The notes: generated by a model from the letters alone, not told the origin. A DNA stretch of 44,764 bases from Wohlfahrtiimonas sp. (GCA_030149965.1 JASLHB010000015.1:1-44764), one strand, 5' to 3'. Counted from the first letter of the stretch, positions 35,948-44,725 are shown. Numbers and translations: made by a program.

Positions 35948-36307
35948 ATGACAATAAAAAAACAAAAAGGCTCATTTCTACTAGAGTTTTTGATAGCTTT
36001 GGGGATTTTCTCTATTGCAATTGTCGGCTTGGTAAAATTACAGAATCGCGCAATTTCCAACTTAGGTGATTTAGGTTCAGATATGGCAATTCCTATATTG
36101 ATTGATGATTTCACAGCAAGAATAAATTTATCAGAGAATAATTCATTGGCAAGTTTCGATGAATTAGAACAAACAGCGATTGCTATGATGAAAAAAATAG
36201 CCGTCACTAATCAGACTATTACAATCATGGATTATGATAAGTTTAAACTAGAAAATATCACCAATGATCATAAATATACAGTTGCTATTGATAAAAGTGG
36301 TAAATAA
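35948..36307 (+). CDS. PilV-like minor type IV pilin
   Basis: A 119-residue prepilin. The type III signal is KKQKG then SFLLEFLIALGIFSIAIVGLV: Gly at -1, Glu at +5 and a following hydrophobic helix, the pattern of PilV/FimT-type minor pilins. The globular part is short and lacks the Cys pair frequent in PilV. A GAGG ribosome-binding site precedes it. A PilX-like gene follows after nine bases; the other minor pilin genes (fimT/fimU, pilW, pilY1, pilE) are not in this window. Confidence 0.78.
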   Translation: MTIKKQKGSFLLEFLIALGIFSIAIVGLVKLQNRAISNLGDLGSDMAIPILIDDFTARINLSENNSLASFDELEQTAIAMMKKIAVTNQTITIMDYDKFKLENITNDHKYTVAIDKSGK

Positions 36308-36316
36308 CTAAGAAAT

Positions 36317-36943
36317 ATGAAAATGATAATAAAAAATCGATCACAAAAAGGTTTTATCTTATTCATCACTTTGATGATGTTGATTATTTTTGCTATTTTG
36401 GGCATTAGCTTATATCAACAAACAACCATGTCTACAATGAACGTTCAGTATGTTACGTTTAAGCAAGAGGCTGAAGATTTAGCAATACAAGCATTGAATG
36501 AATTAGAAGCAAATTTAAAGGCTCCAGCTGGCGGCAAGGTTAAGTACCCACAGAGAGATATGTGCGGAGCATATCAACTAGACAGCAGCGGTAATAAAAT
36601 TGAAGATAAAGAAAATGGTGGGTTTTTATTAGCGAATAAGGCTGAAAACTGTGATCCTATTTCAGATGAAATTATTAATGAAGCGTTGACGGAATTAAGA
36701 GAAACAGGTGGTTTAACTGGTAGTACAGCCAATAAACCAGGTTGGGAAAATTTGATTAAGCAAGGTTTTAAGGGAACATTTTCAAAAAATGGTAGCGTGT
36801 TTTATATTACTCAGCAATTGGGCAGAGATAAAAAATGTAAAAAAACAACATGTCATTTGTTATATCGAATTACGATTATTTCTAGAGTATTAGATACATA
36901 TAGTGTAATCAGTGCTGTTTCGGCTGTACCAGAAAAAAGTTGA
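36317..36943 (+). CDS. PilX-like minor type IV pilin
   Basis: A 208-residue protein starting with SQKGFILFITLMMLIIFAIL and GISLYQQTTM, the N-terminal helix typical of PilX; as in other PilX proteins, residue +5 after the Gly is not Glu. The globular part has four Cys (DMCGAY, ENCDP, KKCKKTTCHLL) that may pair. It follows the PilV-like gene closely and ends in a strong terminator, so the two form a small operon for pilus assembly or priming. Confidence 0.78.
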   Translation: MKMIIKNRSQKGFILFITLMMLIIFAILGISLYQQTTMSTMNVQYVTFKQEAEDLAIQALNELEANLKAPAGGKVKYPQRDMCGAYQLDSSGNKIEDKENGGFLLANKAENCDPISDEIINEALTELRETGGLTGSTANKPGWENLIKQGFKGTFSKNGSVFYITQQLGRDKKCKKTTCHLLYRITIISRVLDTYSVISAVSAVPEKS

Positions 36944-36953
36944 TAGATAAAAT

Positions 36954-36980
36954 AAAACCCTTGTGAAAACAAGGGTTTTT
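36954..36980. terminator. Bidirectional terminator
   Basis: AAAACCCTTGT (36954-36964) pairs with ACAAGGGTTTT (36969-36979) around GAAA. It separates the PilX-like gene and the convergent yhbY. Confidence 0.93.
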
Positions 36981-36984
36981 AATT

Positions 36985-37293
36985 TTACTTATTTGAAAAG
37001 AAAATTTTTGGTGCTTCGTGGTTACGTTTGAATAATGTGATCACATTACCAATATGCTGAATCATCGTAGCATTCAACGTTGAAGTAATTTCAGCTGCAA
37101 TTGCTTTTTTCGCATCACGATCTTCACCAGCAATACGGATTTTGATTAATTCGTGGTACTCTATAGCGCGTTCTGCTTCTGCTAAAAATGAATCAGTAAC
37201 GCCTTTGTCACCCATAATTAATACAGGTTTCATTGGGTGAGCAAGACCCTTCAAAGCATGTATGTGTTCTTTTGTTAATTTCATTTGAGTCAT
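36985..37293 (-). CDS. yhbY: Ribosome assembly RNA-binding protein YhbY
   Basis: CRM-domain protein of 102 residues that binds pre-50S particles. LKGLAHPMKPVLIMGDKGVTD and EYHELIKIRIAGEDRDAKK match E. coli YhbY closely. The start at 37293 has a TAGGA site nine bases upstream; ATG 37284 would give 99 residues but has no site. It is divergent from the gene at 37292, their start codons overlapping as CATG. yhbY divergent from rlmE-ftsH is the standard gammaproteobacterial order. Confidence 0.93.
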   Translation of the reverse strand: MTQMKLTKEHIHALKGLAHPMKPVLIMGDKGVTDSFLAEAERAIEYHELIKIRIAGEDRDAKKAIAAEITSTLNATMIQHIGNVITLFKRNHEAPKIFFSNK

Positions 37294-37555
37294 GAATAAA
37301 GATCCTAGTCTAAAAAAAGTGGAGGCAAGCTTAGCGCAACCACGAAGAATTCACCAGCTTTTCTTGAGTTTAAGAATGTTGGCTCTAATGTTTTTGGTTG
37401 CGGGTATAATCCTAGTGATTATTTTACCATTCTTTTCTTTGTCTAAACGAGATGAATTTATCCTATTGGTTTTTTATGGTGTTGTGAGCGCAGGATTTTT
37501 AATGGCGCGCGCTAAATCATTTATTTTGGCATCAGAGCAGAAAAAAGAACGTTAA
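37292..37555 (+). CDS. Small inner-membrane protein of unknown function
   Basis: An 87-residue protein: a basic N-terminal stretch of about 25 residues, two membrane segments (about 28-50 and 56-72) joined by SLSKRDE, and a basic tail (EQKKER). I do not recognise it. No clear ribosome-binding site precedes the ATG, which shares bases with the yhbY start codon, so it may be translated from a leaderless or nearly leaderless message, or start at GTG 37319. Its stop overlaps the next start (TAATG), which supports translation. Confidence 0.62.
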   Translation: MNKDPSLKKVEASLAQPRRIHQLFLSLRMLALMFLVAGIILVIILPFFSLSKRDEFILLVFYGVVSAGFLMARAKSFILASEQKKER

Positions 37556-38268
37556 TGCACCTTTATCAGTATTTGTTGTCTGAGCAAAAGTTATCTAAGA
37601 AATCGATGCATCAGCTTATTAAATCGAATGTTGTTTATATCAATGGACAAATAGTCACAGATGAAAAAATAGAAGTAGATGGCTTTTTACATCAATTGAC
37701 CATTCGTGGTGAATTATGTGATTTAACACAACACAATTATTATCTATTAAATAAACCAGCAGGTTTAATTTCCGCAACGACAGATAAAAGTTTACCGACA
37801 GTGTGTGATCAGTTTTCTGAGAAAGTTTGGCCAATTGGTCGATTGGATAGAAATACAGAAGGATTATTGTTGTTAACCGATAATGGGCAGCTAAGTTTTC
37901 GTTTGCCAATGCCACAATATAAAGTGGAAAAAGTTTATCGTGTTAAAGTGAATGGTTTATTAACTTCAAAAGAAATTGAACAATTTGCATGCGGTATTGA
38001 GTTTTATGGTGGAATTTGTTGTGCACCTGCTAAACTAGAGATTATCTATGCGAATCAAAATGAAAGTGAAGCATGGGTAACAATTACAGAAGGTAAGTTT
38101 CATCAAGTTAAAAAGATGTTTTTAGCGGTGAATTTATATGTAACGTATCTTCAAAGAATTCAGTATGGTCCGTTGAAGTTGGATCATAATTTACAACCGG
38201 GTGAATTCCGAGCATTATCCATTGAAGAAGTGAAAATGTTATGGGATTGTGCCCAATTGCAATATTAA
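37555..38268 (+). CDS. rsuA: RsuA-family 16S rRNA pseudouridine synthase
   Basis: Converts a uridine in small-subunit rRNA (U516 in E. coli for RsuA) to pseudouridine. 237 residues: N-terminal S4-like RNA-binding part (about 1-60), then the synthase core with WPIGRLDRNTEGLLLLT, where the Asp of GRLD is the catalytic residue, and KVEKVYRVKV and EGKFHQVKKM typical of the RsuA/RluB group. The length agrees with RsuA (231). RluE or RluF specificity cannot be fully excluded. Confidence 0.85.
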   Translation: MHLYQYLLSEQKLSKKSMHQLIKSNVVYINGQIVTDEKIEVDGFLHQLTIRGELCDLTQHNYYLLNKPAGLISATTDKSLPTVCDQFSEKVWPIGRLDRNTEGLLLLTDNGQLSFRLPMPQYKVEKVYRVKVNGLLTSKEIEQFACGIEFYGGICCAPAKLEIIYANQNESEAWVTITEGKFHQVKKMFLAVNLYVTYLQRIQYGPLKLDHNLQPGEFRALSIEEVKMLWDCAQLQY

Positions 38269-38282
38269 AAGTGATTGAAAGT

Positions 38283-38918
38283 ATGGGAAAAAAACGTACG
38301 CCGAGTAGTTCTCGCTGGTTAAAAGAACATCATGATGATGAATATGTATTACGTGCGCGTAAAGAAGGTTGGCGTTCACGTGCGATTTATAAAATCTCTG
38401 AGATGGATGAAAAAGATTTATTGTTCAAATCAGGGATGACAGTGGTAGATTTAGGTGCTGCTCCGGGAAGTTGGTCTCAATATGCAATGCATAAAGTAGG
38501 CCACAACGGTAAAGTATTTGCATTGGATATTTTGCCAATGAGCGCGATTGCTGGTGTTGATATTATTACTGGTGACTTCCGTGAAGATTCTGTTTTGAAT
38601 GAATTAGAAACTTTATTGGATGGTCGCAAGATTGATATCGTAATCTCGGATATGGCGCCAAATACAAGTGGTGTGAAAGGTGTGGATCAACCACGCATGA
38701 TGTATTTGTTGGAATTGGCATTTGATTTCTCGATTCATCATCTAAAGCCGGGTGGTGATTATTTAATGAAGATCTTCCAAGGCGAAGGCTTTGAAGAATA
38801 TTTGAAGTTGTTGCGTGCAAACTTTGATAAGGTATTGACGAGAAAACCAAAAGCATCGCGTGCAAGAAGCTCAGAGATTTATTTGTTGGCACGTGGATTT
38901 AAAGGTAAGTCAGAATAA
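38283..38918 (+). CDS. rlmE: 23S rRNA 2'-O-ribose methyltransferase RlmE (FtsJ)
   Basis: Methylates U2552 of 23S rRNA using SAM. The ATG at 38283 (MGKKRTPSSSRWL) gives 211 residues and matches the E. coli start (209 residues); an earlier ATG at 38241 would overlap the preceding gene. VVDLGAAPGSWSQYA binds SAM, and the catalytic K-D-K-E set is visible in RAIYK, SDMAPNTSG, MKIFQGEGF and SSEIYLLA. Follows the RsuA-type gene by 14 bases; ftsH is next. Confidence 0.95.
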   Translation: MGKKRTPSSSRWLKEHHDDEYVLRARKEGWRSRAIYKISEMDEKDLLFKSGMTVVDLGAAPGSWSQYAMHKVGHNGKVFALDILPMSAIAGVDIITGDFREDSVLNELETLLDGRKIDIVISDMAPNTSGVKGVDQPRMMYLLELAFDFSIHHLKPGGDYLMKIFQGEGFEEYLKLLRANFDKVLTRKPKASRARSSEIYLLARGFKGKSE

Positions 38919-38930
38919 ATTAGAGTCGCT

Positions 38931-38958
38931 ATTGAATTCGATAATTTTAGCCCCATCC
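38931..38958 (+). promoter_or_regulatory. Candidate heat-shock (sigma-32) promoter for ftsH
   Basis: ATTGAAT (38931-38937) resembles the sigma-32 -35 (CTTGAAA) and, after 13 bases, CCCCAT (38951-38956) matches the -10 core exactly. It lies about 100 bases before ftsH, a known heat-shock gene in E. coli. A separate -35-like TTGACA at 39005-39010 might belong to a housekeeping promoter, but its -10 is poor. Confidence 0.55.
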
Positions 38959-39059
38959 TTGTGTGGATGATGACTAAATTAAAAATATTCGATATAGTTG
39001 CGGTTTGACATTTATTCTCATGAACGACAATTTTTTAACTTAGCATAGAGGTTAATCTT

Positions 39060-40937
39060 TTGAAATATAACGGAAGAGATATCATTGTTTTGATTGTTGC
39101 AATACTTGGTGTATTGCTAGTATTTCAAAACTTTGGCAGTTCCCCAGGACAGGGACTTGCGTATTCAGAATTCTTAAATGCCATTAATGATGGTCGAGTT
39201 AAGGAAGTAACGATTGCTGGACCAGAAATCAATGGTACATATAGTAGTGGGCAGCGTTTTACCTCTTATAATCCTGAAACTAGTAATGGCATGTTGATTG
39301 ATACATTACGTGATAAGAACGTTACCATTGTTGGTAAAGAAATGCGTTCACGCGGAATTTTGTTATCAATCATTTTGAACTTATTACCAATTTTAATCTT
39401 GTTTGGTTTAATCATGTTTATGATGCGCCAATCAGGTGGCGGTGGTAAAAATCCCATGAGTTTTGGTAAATCTAAAGCGCGTATGTTATCAGCAGACGAA
39501 GTGAAAACTCGTTTCTCTGATGTTGCAGGTGCTGATGAGGCTAAACAAGAAGTGGGAGAAGTTGTAGATTTCTTAAGAGATCCAACAAGATTCCAACGTT
39601 TAGGTGGAAAAATGCCGAAAGGTATTTTGATGGTTGGACCACCAGGAACGGGTAAGACATTATTGGCAAAAGCAATTGCAGGCGAAGCTGGCGTACCATT
39701 TTTCACGATCTCAGGTTCTGATTTTATGGAAATGTTCGTGGGTGTTGGTGCTGCACGTGTTCGTGATATGTTTGAGCAAGCTAAAAAACATGCGCCATGC
39801 ATTATCTTTATTGATGAGATCGATGCTGTTGGTCGTCATCGTGGTTCAGGCTTAGGTGGTGGACATGATGAGCGTGAACAAACATTGAACCAAATGTTGG
39901 TTGAGATGGACGGTTTCGGTGATAACTCAGGCATCATCATTATCGCGGCGACAAACCGTGTAGATGTACTAGATCCTGCATTATTGCGTCCAGGTCGTTT
40001 CGATAGACAAGTAACAGTGCCATTACCAGATATCAAAGGCCGTGAAGCGATTCTGAAAGTGCATTTGCGTAAAGTACCAATTGCAGCTGATGTTGATATT
40101 TTAAGCTTAGCAAAAGGTACGCCAGGCTTCTCAGGTGCAGATTTAGCAAACCTTGTGAATGAAGGTGCGCTATTTGCAGCGCGTGAAAACAAGAATGAAG
40201 TTGGCATGGACGATATGGAAAATGCCAAAGATAAGATCTATATGGGTGCAGAACGTCGCTCATTGATGATGACAGCGGATGAAATGAAGCTAACTGCTTA
40301 TCATGAAGCTGGGCATGCAATCGTTGCTTATCGTTTGAAATCAGATCCAGTTTATAAAGTTACTATTATTCCTCGTGGTCGTGCTTTGGGTGTTACTTGG
40401 ACATTGCCTGAAAATGATAAAGTGAGTAATTCTCGTGAATGGTTGAATAACAAAATGGCGATGGTGTTCGGTGGTCGTATCGCAGAAGAAATTATCTTCG
40501 GTTATGACAAAGTAACAACTGGTGCGATGAGTGATATTCAACATTCAACTGATATGGCTCGTAAGATGGTGACTAAATGGGGCTTGTCTGACAAAGTTGG
40601 TTTCTTGTTCTTTGGTGAAGGCGATGGCGGAATTGGTGGACGTGGATCACGTCAAGAAATCATGTCTAACGAAACAGCACAATTGATTGATCAGGAAACT
40701 CGCAGCATTGTTGAAAGTAACTATGCAAGAGCGAAAAAAGTACTGGAAGATGATATTGATCGCTTGCATCGTATGGCTGAAATCTTATTGGATGTTGAAA
40801 CAATTGATGCTCAACAAGTTGATGACATTATGAATGATCGTGAATTAAGTAATTCTTCATTGAATACAAAGCCAAAAGATGATGGTAATAATGCTCCAAA
40901 AGCAGAGCCAACACCACCAACTTTAGATTTTGCATAA
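39060..40937 (+). CDS. ftsH: ATP-dependent zinc metalloprotease FtsH
   Basis: Membrane-bound AAA+ protease that degrades misassembled membrane proteins and regulators. 625 residues, with membrane segments at about 7-24 and 100-121, Walker A GPPGTGKT (193-200), Walker B IIFIDEID (248-255), the second-region-of-homology RPGRFDRQ and the zinc site HEAGH (415-419). The start is TTG at 39060, with AGAGG nine bases upstream; no in-frame ATG fits the conserved N-terminus. The 141-base gap after rlmE holds a heat-shock-like promoter. Ends in a strong terminator. Confidence 0.97.
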   Translation: MKYNGRDIIVLIVAILGVLLVFQNFGSSPGQGLAYSEFLNAINDGRVKEVTIAGPEINGTYSSGQRFTSYNPETSNGMLIDTLRDKNVTIVGKEMRSRGILLSIILNLLPILILFGLIMFMMRQSGGGGKNPMSFGKSKARMLSADEVKTRFSDVAGADEAKQEVGEVVDFLRDPTRFQRLGGKMPKGILMVGPPGTGKTLLAKAIAGEAGVPFFTISGSDFMEMFVGVGAARVRDMFEQAKKHAPCIIFIDEIDAVGRHRGSGLGGGHDEREQTLNQMLVEMDGFGDNSGIIIIAATNRVDVLDPALLRPGRFDRQVTVPLPDIKGREAILKVHLRKVPIAADVDILSLAKGTPGFSGADLANLVNEGALFAARENKNEVGMDDMENAKDKIYMGAERRSLMMTADEMKLTAYHEAGHAIVAYRLKSDPVYKVTIIPRGRALGVTWTLPENDKVSNSREWLNNKMAMVFGGRIAEEIIFGYDKVTTGAMSDIQHSTDMARKMVTKWGLSDKVGFLFFGEGDGGIGGRGSRQEIMSNETAQLIDQETRSIVESNYARAKKVLEDDIDRLHRMAEILLDVETIDAQQVDDIMNDRELSNSSLNTKPKDDGNNAPKAEPTPPTLDFA

Positions 40938-40954
40938 TTTAGATTGAAACCAAG

Positions 40955-40983
40955 AAAACCTCTGTATTTACAGAGGTTTTTTT
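40955..40983 (+). terminator. Intrinsic terminator after ftsH
   Basis: AAAACCTCTGT (40955-40965) pairs with ACAGAGGTTTT (40970-40980) around ATTT, followed by further T. Confidence 0.93.
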
Positions 40984-41071
40984 ATGTTTACTATTTTAAT
41001 ATCATCAGTCTCTTTGTAATTTTTTTTATATGACTTATGATGGCTACTTTATTACTCAAAAAAAATGAATC

Positions 41072-42439
41072 ATGGAAAATAAGCAAGCGCTAAAGCGCAA
41101 TTTGAAAAATAGACATATCCAGATGATTGCCTTGGGTGGATGTATTGGAACAGGTCTATTTTATGGTACAGCGGAGTCCATTCCATTGGCAGGTCCAGGT
41201 CTAATATTGGGCTATTTATTGGGTGGTTTTGTAATTTATATGATCATGCGTATGATTGGTGAAATGGCAACGGAAGAGCCTGTTTCAGGCGCATTTAGTT
41301 ACTTTGCTAATAAGTATTGTGGTGAATATGCAGGTTTTTTAGCAGGTTGGAACTATTGGTTGCTCTATATTTTAGTGAGCATGGCGGAGTTATCCGCGAT
41401 TGGCGTTTACATCACTAAATGGTTCCCAGATTTTCCAATGTGGGCATCAGTATTGGCAACCATTATCATCATTACATCTATTAACCTTGCAAGTGTGAAA
41501 TTTTTTGGTGAAACAGAATTTTGGCTCGCTTTAATTAAAGTATTAGCTGTTGTCGGTATGATTGTATTCGGCATTTATTTAGTAGGCAAAGGCTTATTTG
41601 TTGAAACATCTACAGTGAAAGTTTCAAATCTTTGGGAGCATGGCAGCGGAGGATTGAGTAATATTTTTCCGCAAGGTTCTTGGGGCGTTTGGGTTTCGTT
41701 AGTGATTGTGATGTTCTCATTTGGCGGTACAGAAATGATAGCAATTGCTGCAGCTGAAACAGAAAATCCTGAAAAGACTATTCCTATAGCGATCAGACAA
41801 GTGATGTGGAGAATATTATTGTTCTACGTTGGTTCAATTGTAATCATGTTGGTATTAGTGCCATGGACAGATATCAAAGCGGGCATCAGTCCATTTGTAT
41901 TGGTGTTTGATCAATTAGGGTTGCCAAATGTTGCGGGTATTTTGAACTTTATTATTTTGACAGCAGCCATTTCTGTGTATAACAGTGGTATTTATAGTAA
42001 TGGTCGAATGTTATATGGTTTGGCTGAACAAAGACACGCACCTAAAATGTTCTTGAAATTAAGCAAGAATAGCGTGCCTTATGCTGCAATTTTATTTTCT
42101 TCAGCTGTGACTTTGATCGCTGTTGTGATCAATCTTTTAGTGCCAAATGGTGCATTTATGATTGTGATGTCAGTTGCAATTGCTGCGGCTGTTATTACTT
42201 GGGGCTTAATCATCATCATGCATTTGCGTTTCAGAAAGGCGCATACAGGTGAGAAATTAAAATTTAAAACACCACTTTTTCCTTATGTGAACTATTTTTG
42301 TTTAATCTTCTTGTTGGTTGTGGTTGGTGCAATGACACAATTAGGTAGCTTTAAACCAGCGGTATTAGTGATTCCAGCTTGGTTGGCGATTACTTTTATA
42401 GGTTTTCAGATCAAGAAGAAAATGGACAAGAATGCTTAA
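41072..42439 (+). CDS. Amino acid permease (APC superfamily, AAT type)
   Basis: A 455-residue inner-membrane protein with about twelve segments. LKNRHIQMIALGGCIGTGLF, the APC consensus for the first helix, and the following ESIPLAGPG and GEMATEEPVSGAF place it with the amino acid transporters of the AroP/PheP/ProY/YifK group. Individual substrate not readable. The start has no good ribosome-binding site (an A run precedes). The next gene begins 23 bases later on the same strand. Confidence 0.87.
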   Translation: MENKQALKRNLKNRHIQMIALGGCIGTGLFYGTAESIPLAGPGLILGYLLGGFVIYMIMRMIGEMATEEPVSGAFSYFANKYCGEYAGFLAGWNYWLLYILVSMAELSAIGVYITKWFPDFPMWASVLATIIIITSINLASVKFFGETEFWLALIKVLAVVGMIVFGIYLVGKGLFVETSTVKVSNLWEHGSGGLSNIFPQGSWGVWVSLVIVMFSFGGTEMIAIAAAETENPEKTIPIAIRQVMWRILLFYVGSIVIMLVLVPWTDIKAGISPFVLVFDQLGLPNVAGILNFIILTAAISVYNSGIYSNGRMLYGLAEQRHAPKMFLKLSKNSVPYAAILFSSAVTLIAVVINLLVPNGAFMIVMSVAIAAAVITWGLIIIMHLRFRKAHTGEKLKFKTPLFPYVNYFCLIFLLVVVGAMTQLGSFKPAVLVIPAWLAITFIGFQIKKKMDKNA

Positions 42440-42462
42440 GTAACTTTATAGATTTGTAGACA

Positions 42463-44388
42463 ATGTTAAAACATAATCAATTAGAACTTTTAAGTCCTGC
42501 GCGCGATATTGAGATTGGACGCGAGGCAATTTTGCATGGTGCAGATGCAGTTTATTTGGGCGGTCCAAGTTTTGGAGCGCGTTACAATGCGGATAATAGC
42601 GTCTCAGATATCGCAAAATTAGTGGATTTTGCATCGCAGTATCATGCGAAAATATTTGTGACATTCAATACGATTTTGCATGATGATGAACTGGAGAAAG
42701 GCCGTAAATTGATCCATGAATTGTACGATGCAGGCGTTGATGCTTTGATCGTGCAAGATATGGGCGTATTGAAATTGGATATCCCGCCGATTGAATTACA
42801 TGCTTCTACGCAAACGGATATCCGTACGTTGGAGCGTGCAAAATTCCTGTCAACTGTAGGATTTTCACAGTTAGTCTTGGCACGTGAATTGTCGTTGAAA
42901 GAGATTAAAGCGATCAATGAAACTGTGGATACACCATTAGAATTCTTCATTCATGGTGCGTTATGTGTGGCATTCTCTGGGCAATGTTATATTTCCCATG
43001 CGGATACAGGTCGAAGTGCGAACCGTGGTGATTGTTCACAAGCTTGTCGATTGCCTTATACTTTGAAAGATAAAGAAGGGCGCGTGGTTGCGTTTGATAA
43101 GCACTTGTTATCTATGAAGGATAATAACCAAACGGAAAATTTGGGCGAATTGGTCAATGCAGGTGTGCAATCCTTTAAGATCGAAGGTCGCTATAAGGAT
43201 ATGGCGTATTCTAAGAATATCACAGCGCATTATCGACAAATGCTGGATCAGTTCTTGGATGTGAATCCTGATTATTCTCGAAGCTCAGTGGGTACAACTG
43301 TTCATCATTTTATTCCAAATCCTGATAAAACATTCAATCGTGGTTCTACAGATTACTTTGTGAATGCTCGTAAAGAAGATATCGGTGCATTTGATTCACC
43401 GAAATTTCGCGGTGTTGAAGTGGGCGAGGTTTTAAAATTTGGTGGCAATCACTTGGAAGTTAAAACATCTGAACCTTTAGCGAATGGCGATGGCTTGAAT
43501 GTACTAATCAAGCGCGAAGTTGTTGGCTTTCGTGCAAGCGAAGTGAAAGAGATTGGTGATAAACATTATTTAGTTTATTGGCATGAAGAAGCACCTGAGA
43601 ATATTGAGAAAGTAAAAGCTGGGCAGGTTTTATATCGCAATGCAGATACAGCTTGGCAGAAGTTATTAACACGAGAATCATCCAGTCGTAAAATTGGCAT
43701 TGATATCATTTTCCAAGAAACTGATGGAAAATATGATTTGGTGATGATTGGGGAAGATGGTTTAGCCATAACTTATCCAATCGAAGGGGAGTTTGAAGCT
43801 GCAAATAATGTTGAAAAAACATTGCAAGGTTTAGAAGAAGGTTTGCAGAAACTGGGCGAAACAATTTTTGAAGCCAAAAGCGTGACAGTGAATATTAAAA
43901 CAGCACCATTCATGCCTAAAAGTTTGTTGAATCAGATTCGCCGTGATGCCATTGAGCAATTGCGTTTAGCGTATATTGAAAGTAATGAGCGTGGCGTTCG
44001 TTTGTATGAAAGCGAAGATAAAGCAGCATATCCTTCTGAGCATATTACGTACTTAGAGAATGTTTATAATCAGAAAGCGCGTGAGTTCTATGAGGAACAT
44101 GGCGTAAAACTGATCGAGCCAGCGTATGAAGCTCATCAAGAAAAAGGTGAAGTGCCTGTGATGATTACTAAACACTGCTTGCGTTTTGCATATAATTTAT
44201 GCCCAAAACAAGCAAAAGGGGTGAAAGGTGTTCAAGGGCAAGTGCGTGCTGAGCCGATGGTCTTAATGCATCAAGATGAAGAAATTCGCTTAGAATTCAA
44301 ATGCCGACCATGTGAAATGCATGTAATGGGTAAGATCAAACCGCACATTTTGAAATCTGCTTTGGTTGGTAGCGAACAGGGTGTTTAA
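42463..44388 (+). CDS. rlhA: U32 family protein, 23S rRNA hydroxylation factor RlhA
   Basis: At 641 residues this matches RlhA (YdcP, about 650) rather than the shorter TrhP/YegQ (about 450). RlhA is needed for 5-hydroxylation of C2501 in 23S rRNA. The N-terminal U32 core shows ELLSPARDIEIGREAI, HGADAVYLGG and FIHGALCVAFSGQCYIS, with RGDCSQACRLPY supplying further conserved Cys. The C-terminal part adds KHCLRFAYNLCPK and FKCRPCEMHV, a second set of four Cys that could bind a metal or Fe-S cluster. The two tRNA-Val genes follow with no terminator between. Confidence 0.87.
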   Translation: MLKHNQLELLSPARDIEIGREAILHGADAVYLGGPSFGARYNADNSVSDIAKLVDFASQYHAKIFVTFNTILHDDELEKGRKLIHELYDAGVDALIVQDMGVLKLDIPPIELHASTQTDIRTLERAKFLSTVGFSQLVLARELSLKEIKAINETVDTPLEFFIHGALCVAFSGQCYISHADTGRSANRGDCSQACRLPYTLKDKEGRVVAFDKHLLSMKDNNQTENLGELVNAGVQSFKIEGRYKDMAYSKNITAHYRQMLDQFLDVNPDYSRSSVGTTVHHFIPNPDKTFNRGSTDYFVNARKEDIGAFDSPKFRGVEVGEVLKFGGNHLEVKTSEPLANGDGLNVLIKREVVGFRASEVKEIGDKHYLVYWHEEAPENIEKVKAGQVLYRNADTAWQKLLTRESSSRKIGIDIIFQETDGKYDLVMIGEDGLAITYPIEGEFEAANNVEKTLQGLEEGLQKLGETIFEAKSVTVNIKTAPFMPKSLLNQIRRDAIEQLRLAYIESNERGVRLYESEDKAAYPSEHITYLENVYNQKAREFYEEHGVKLIEPAYEAHQEKGEVPVMITKHCLRFAYNLCPKQAKGVKGVQGQVRAEPMVLMHQDEEIRLEFKCRPCEMHVMGKIKPHILKSALVGSEQGV

Positions 44389-44407
44389 AATTTAATCAAT
44401 ACTAAAG

Positions 44408-44436
44408 TTGACAGCACATAATTCTTTCGTTATTAT
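44408..44436 (+). promoter_or_regulatory. Promoter of the first tRNA-Val gene
   Basis: Perfect -35 TTGACA (44408-44413), 17-base spacer and -10 TATTAT (44431-44436), ending 13 bases before the mature tRNA. The discriminator is GCGTACC, a GC-bearing stretch as in stable-RNA promoters under stringent control. Confidence 0.85.
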
Positions 44437-44449
44437 GCGTACCTCTTTC

Positions 44450-44525
44450 GGGTAGTTAGCTCAGCTGGTAGAGCATCGCCCTTACAAGGCGAGGGTCGGG
44501 GGTTCGATCCCCTCACTACCCACCA
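44450..44525 (+). tRNA. tRNA-Val (anticodon TAC)
   Basis: Complete 76-base cloverleaf: acceptor GGGTAGT paired with ACTACCC, D-arm AGCTCAGCTGGTAGAGC, anticodon stem TCGCC/GGCGA around loop CTTACAA (anticodon TAC), T-arm with GGTTCGATCC and an encoded CCA end. Sequence is identical to the second copy. Confidence 0.98.
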
Positions 44526-44608
44526 TATCGAAAGACTAGAGAAATCTAGTGTTGTATTGCTTAAGTCGTTAGCAAGTTGATTGGTAAAAAATTGATCACG
44601 AAAAGAGA

Positions 44609-44637
44609 TTGACATGATCAGAGCCATTCAGTATTAT
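44609..44637 (+). promoter_or_regulatory. Promoter of the second tRNA-Val gene
   Basis: Perfect -35 TTGACA (44609-44614), 17-base spacer and -10 TATTAT (44632-44637), then ACGCACC before the tRNA. The copy is nearly the same as that of the first gene, so each tRNA has its own promoter. Confidence 0.85.
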
Positions 44638-44649
44638 ACGCACCTACTC

Positions 44650-44725
44650 GGGTAGTTAGCTCAGCTGGTAGAGCATCGCCCTTACAAGGCGAGGGTCGGG
44701 GGTTCGATCCCCTCACTACCCACCA
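44650..44725 (+). tRNA. tRNA-Val (anticodon TAC), second copy
   Basis: Identical over all 76 bases to the copy at 44450-44525, exactly 200 bases downstream, with an encoded CCA. Same cloverleaf and anticodon. Confidence 0.98.

Noticed and set aside
39266..39802. 178-codon frame antisense to ftsH
   Set aside because: It lies wholly inside a highly conserved gene, lacks a ribosome-binding site and has low-complexity composition typical of a shadow frame.
44433..44627. 64-codon minus-strand reading frame over the first tRNA-Val gene
   Set aside because: It is the antisense of a tRNA gene; its RGSNPRPSPCKGDALPAEL stretch is the familiar artefact of translating tRNA sequence.
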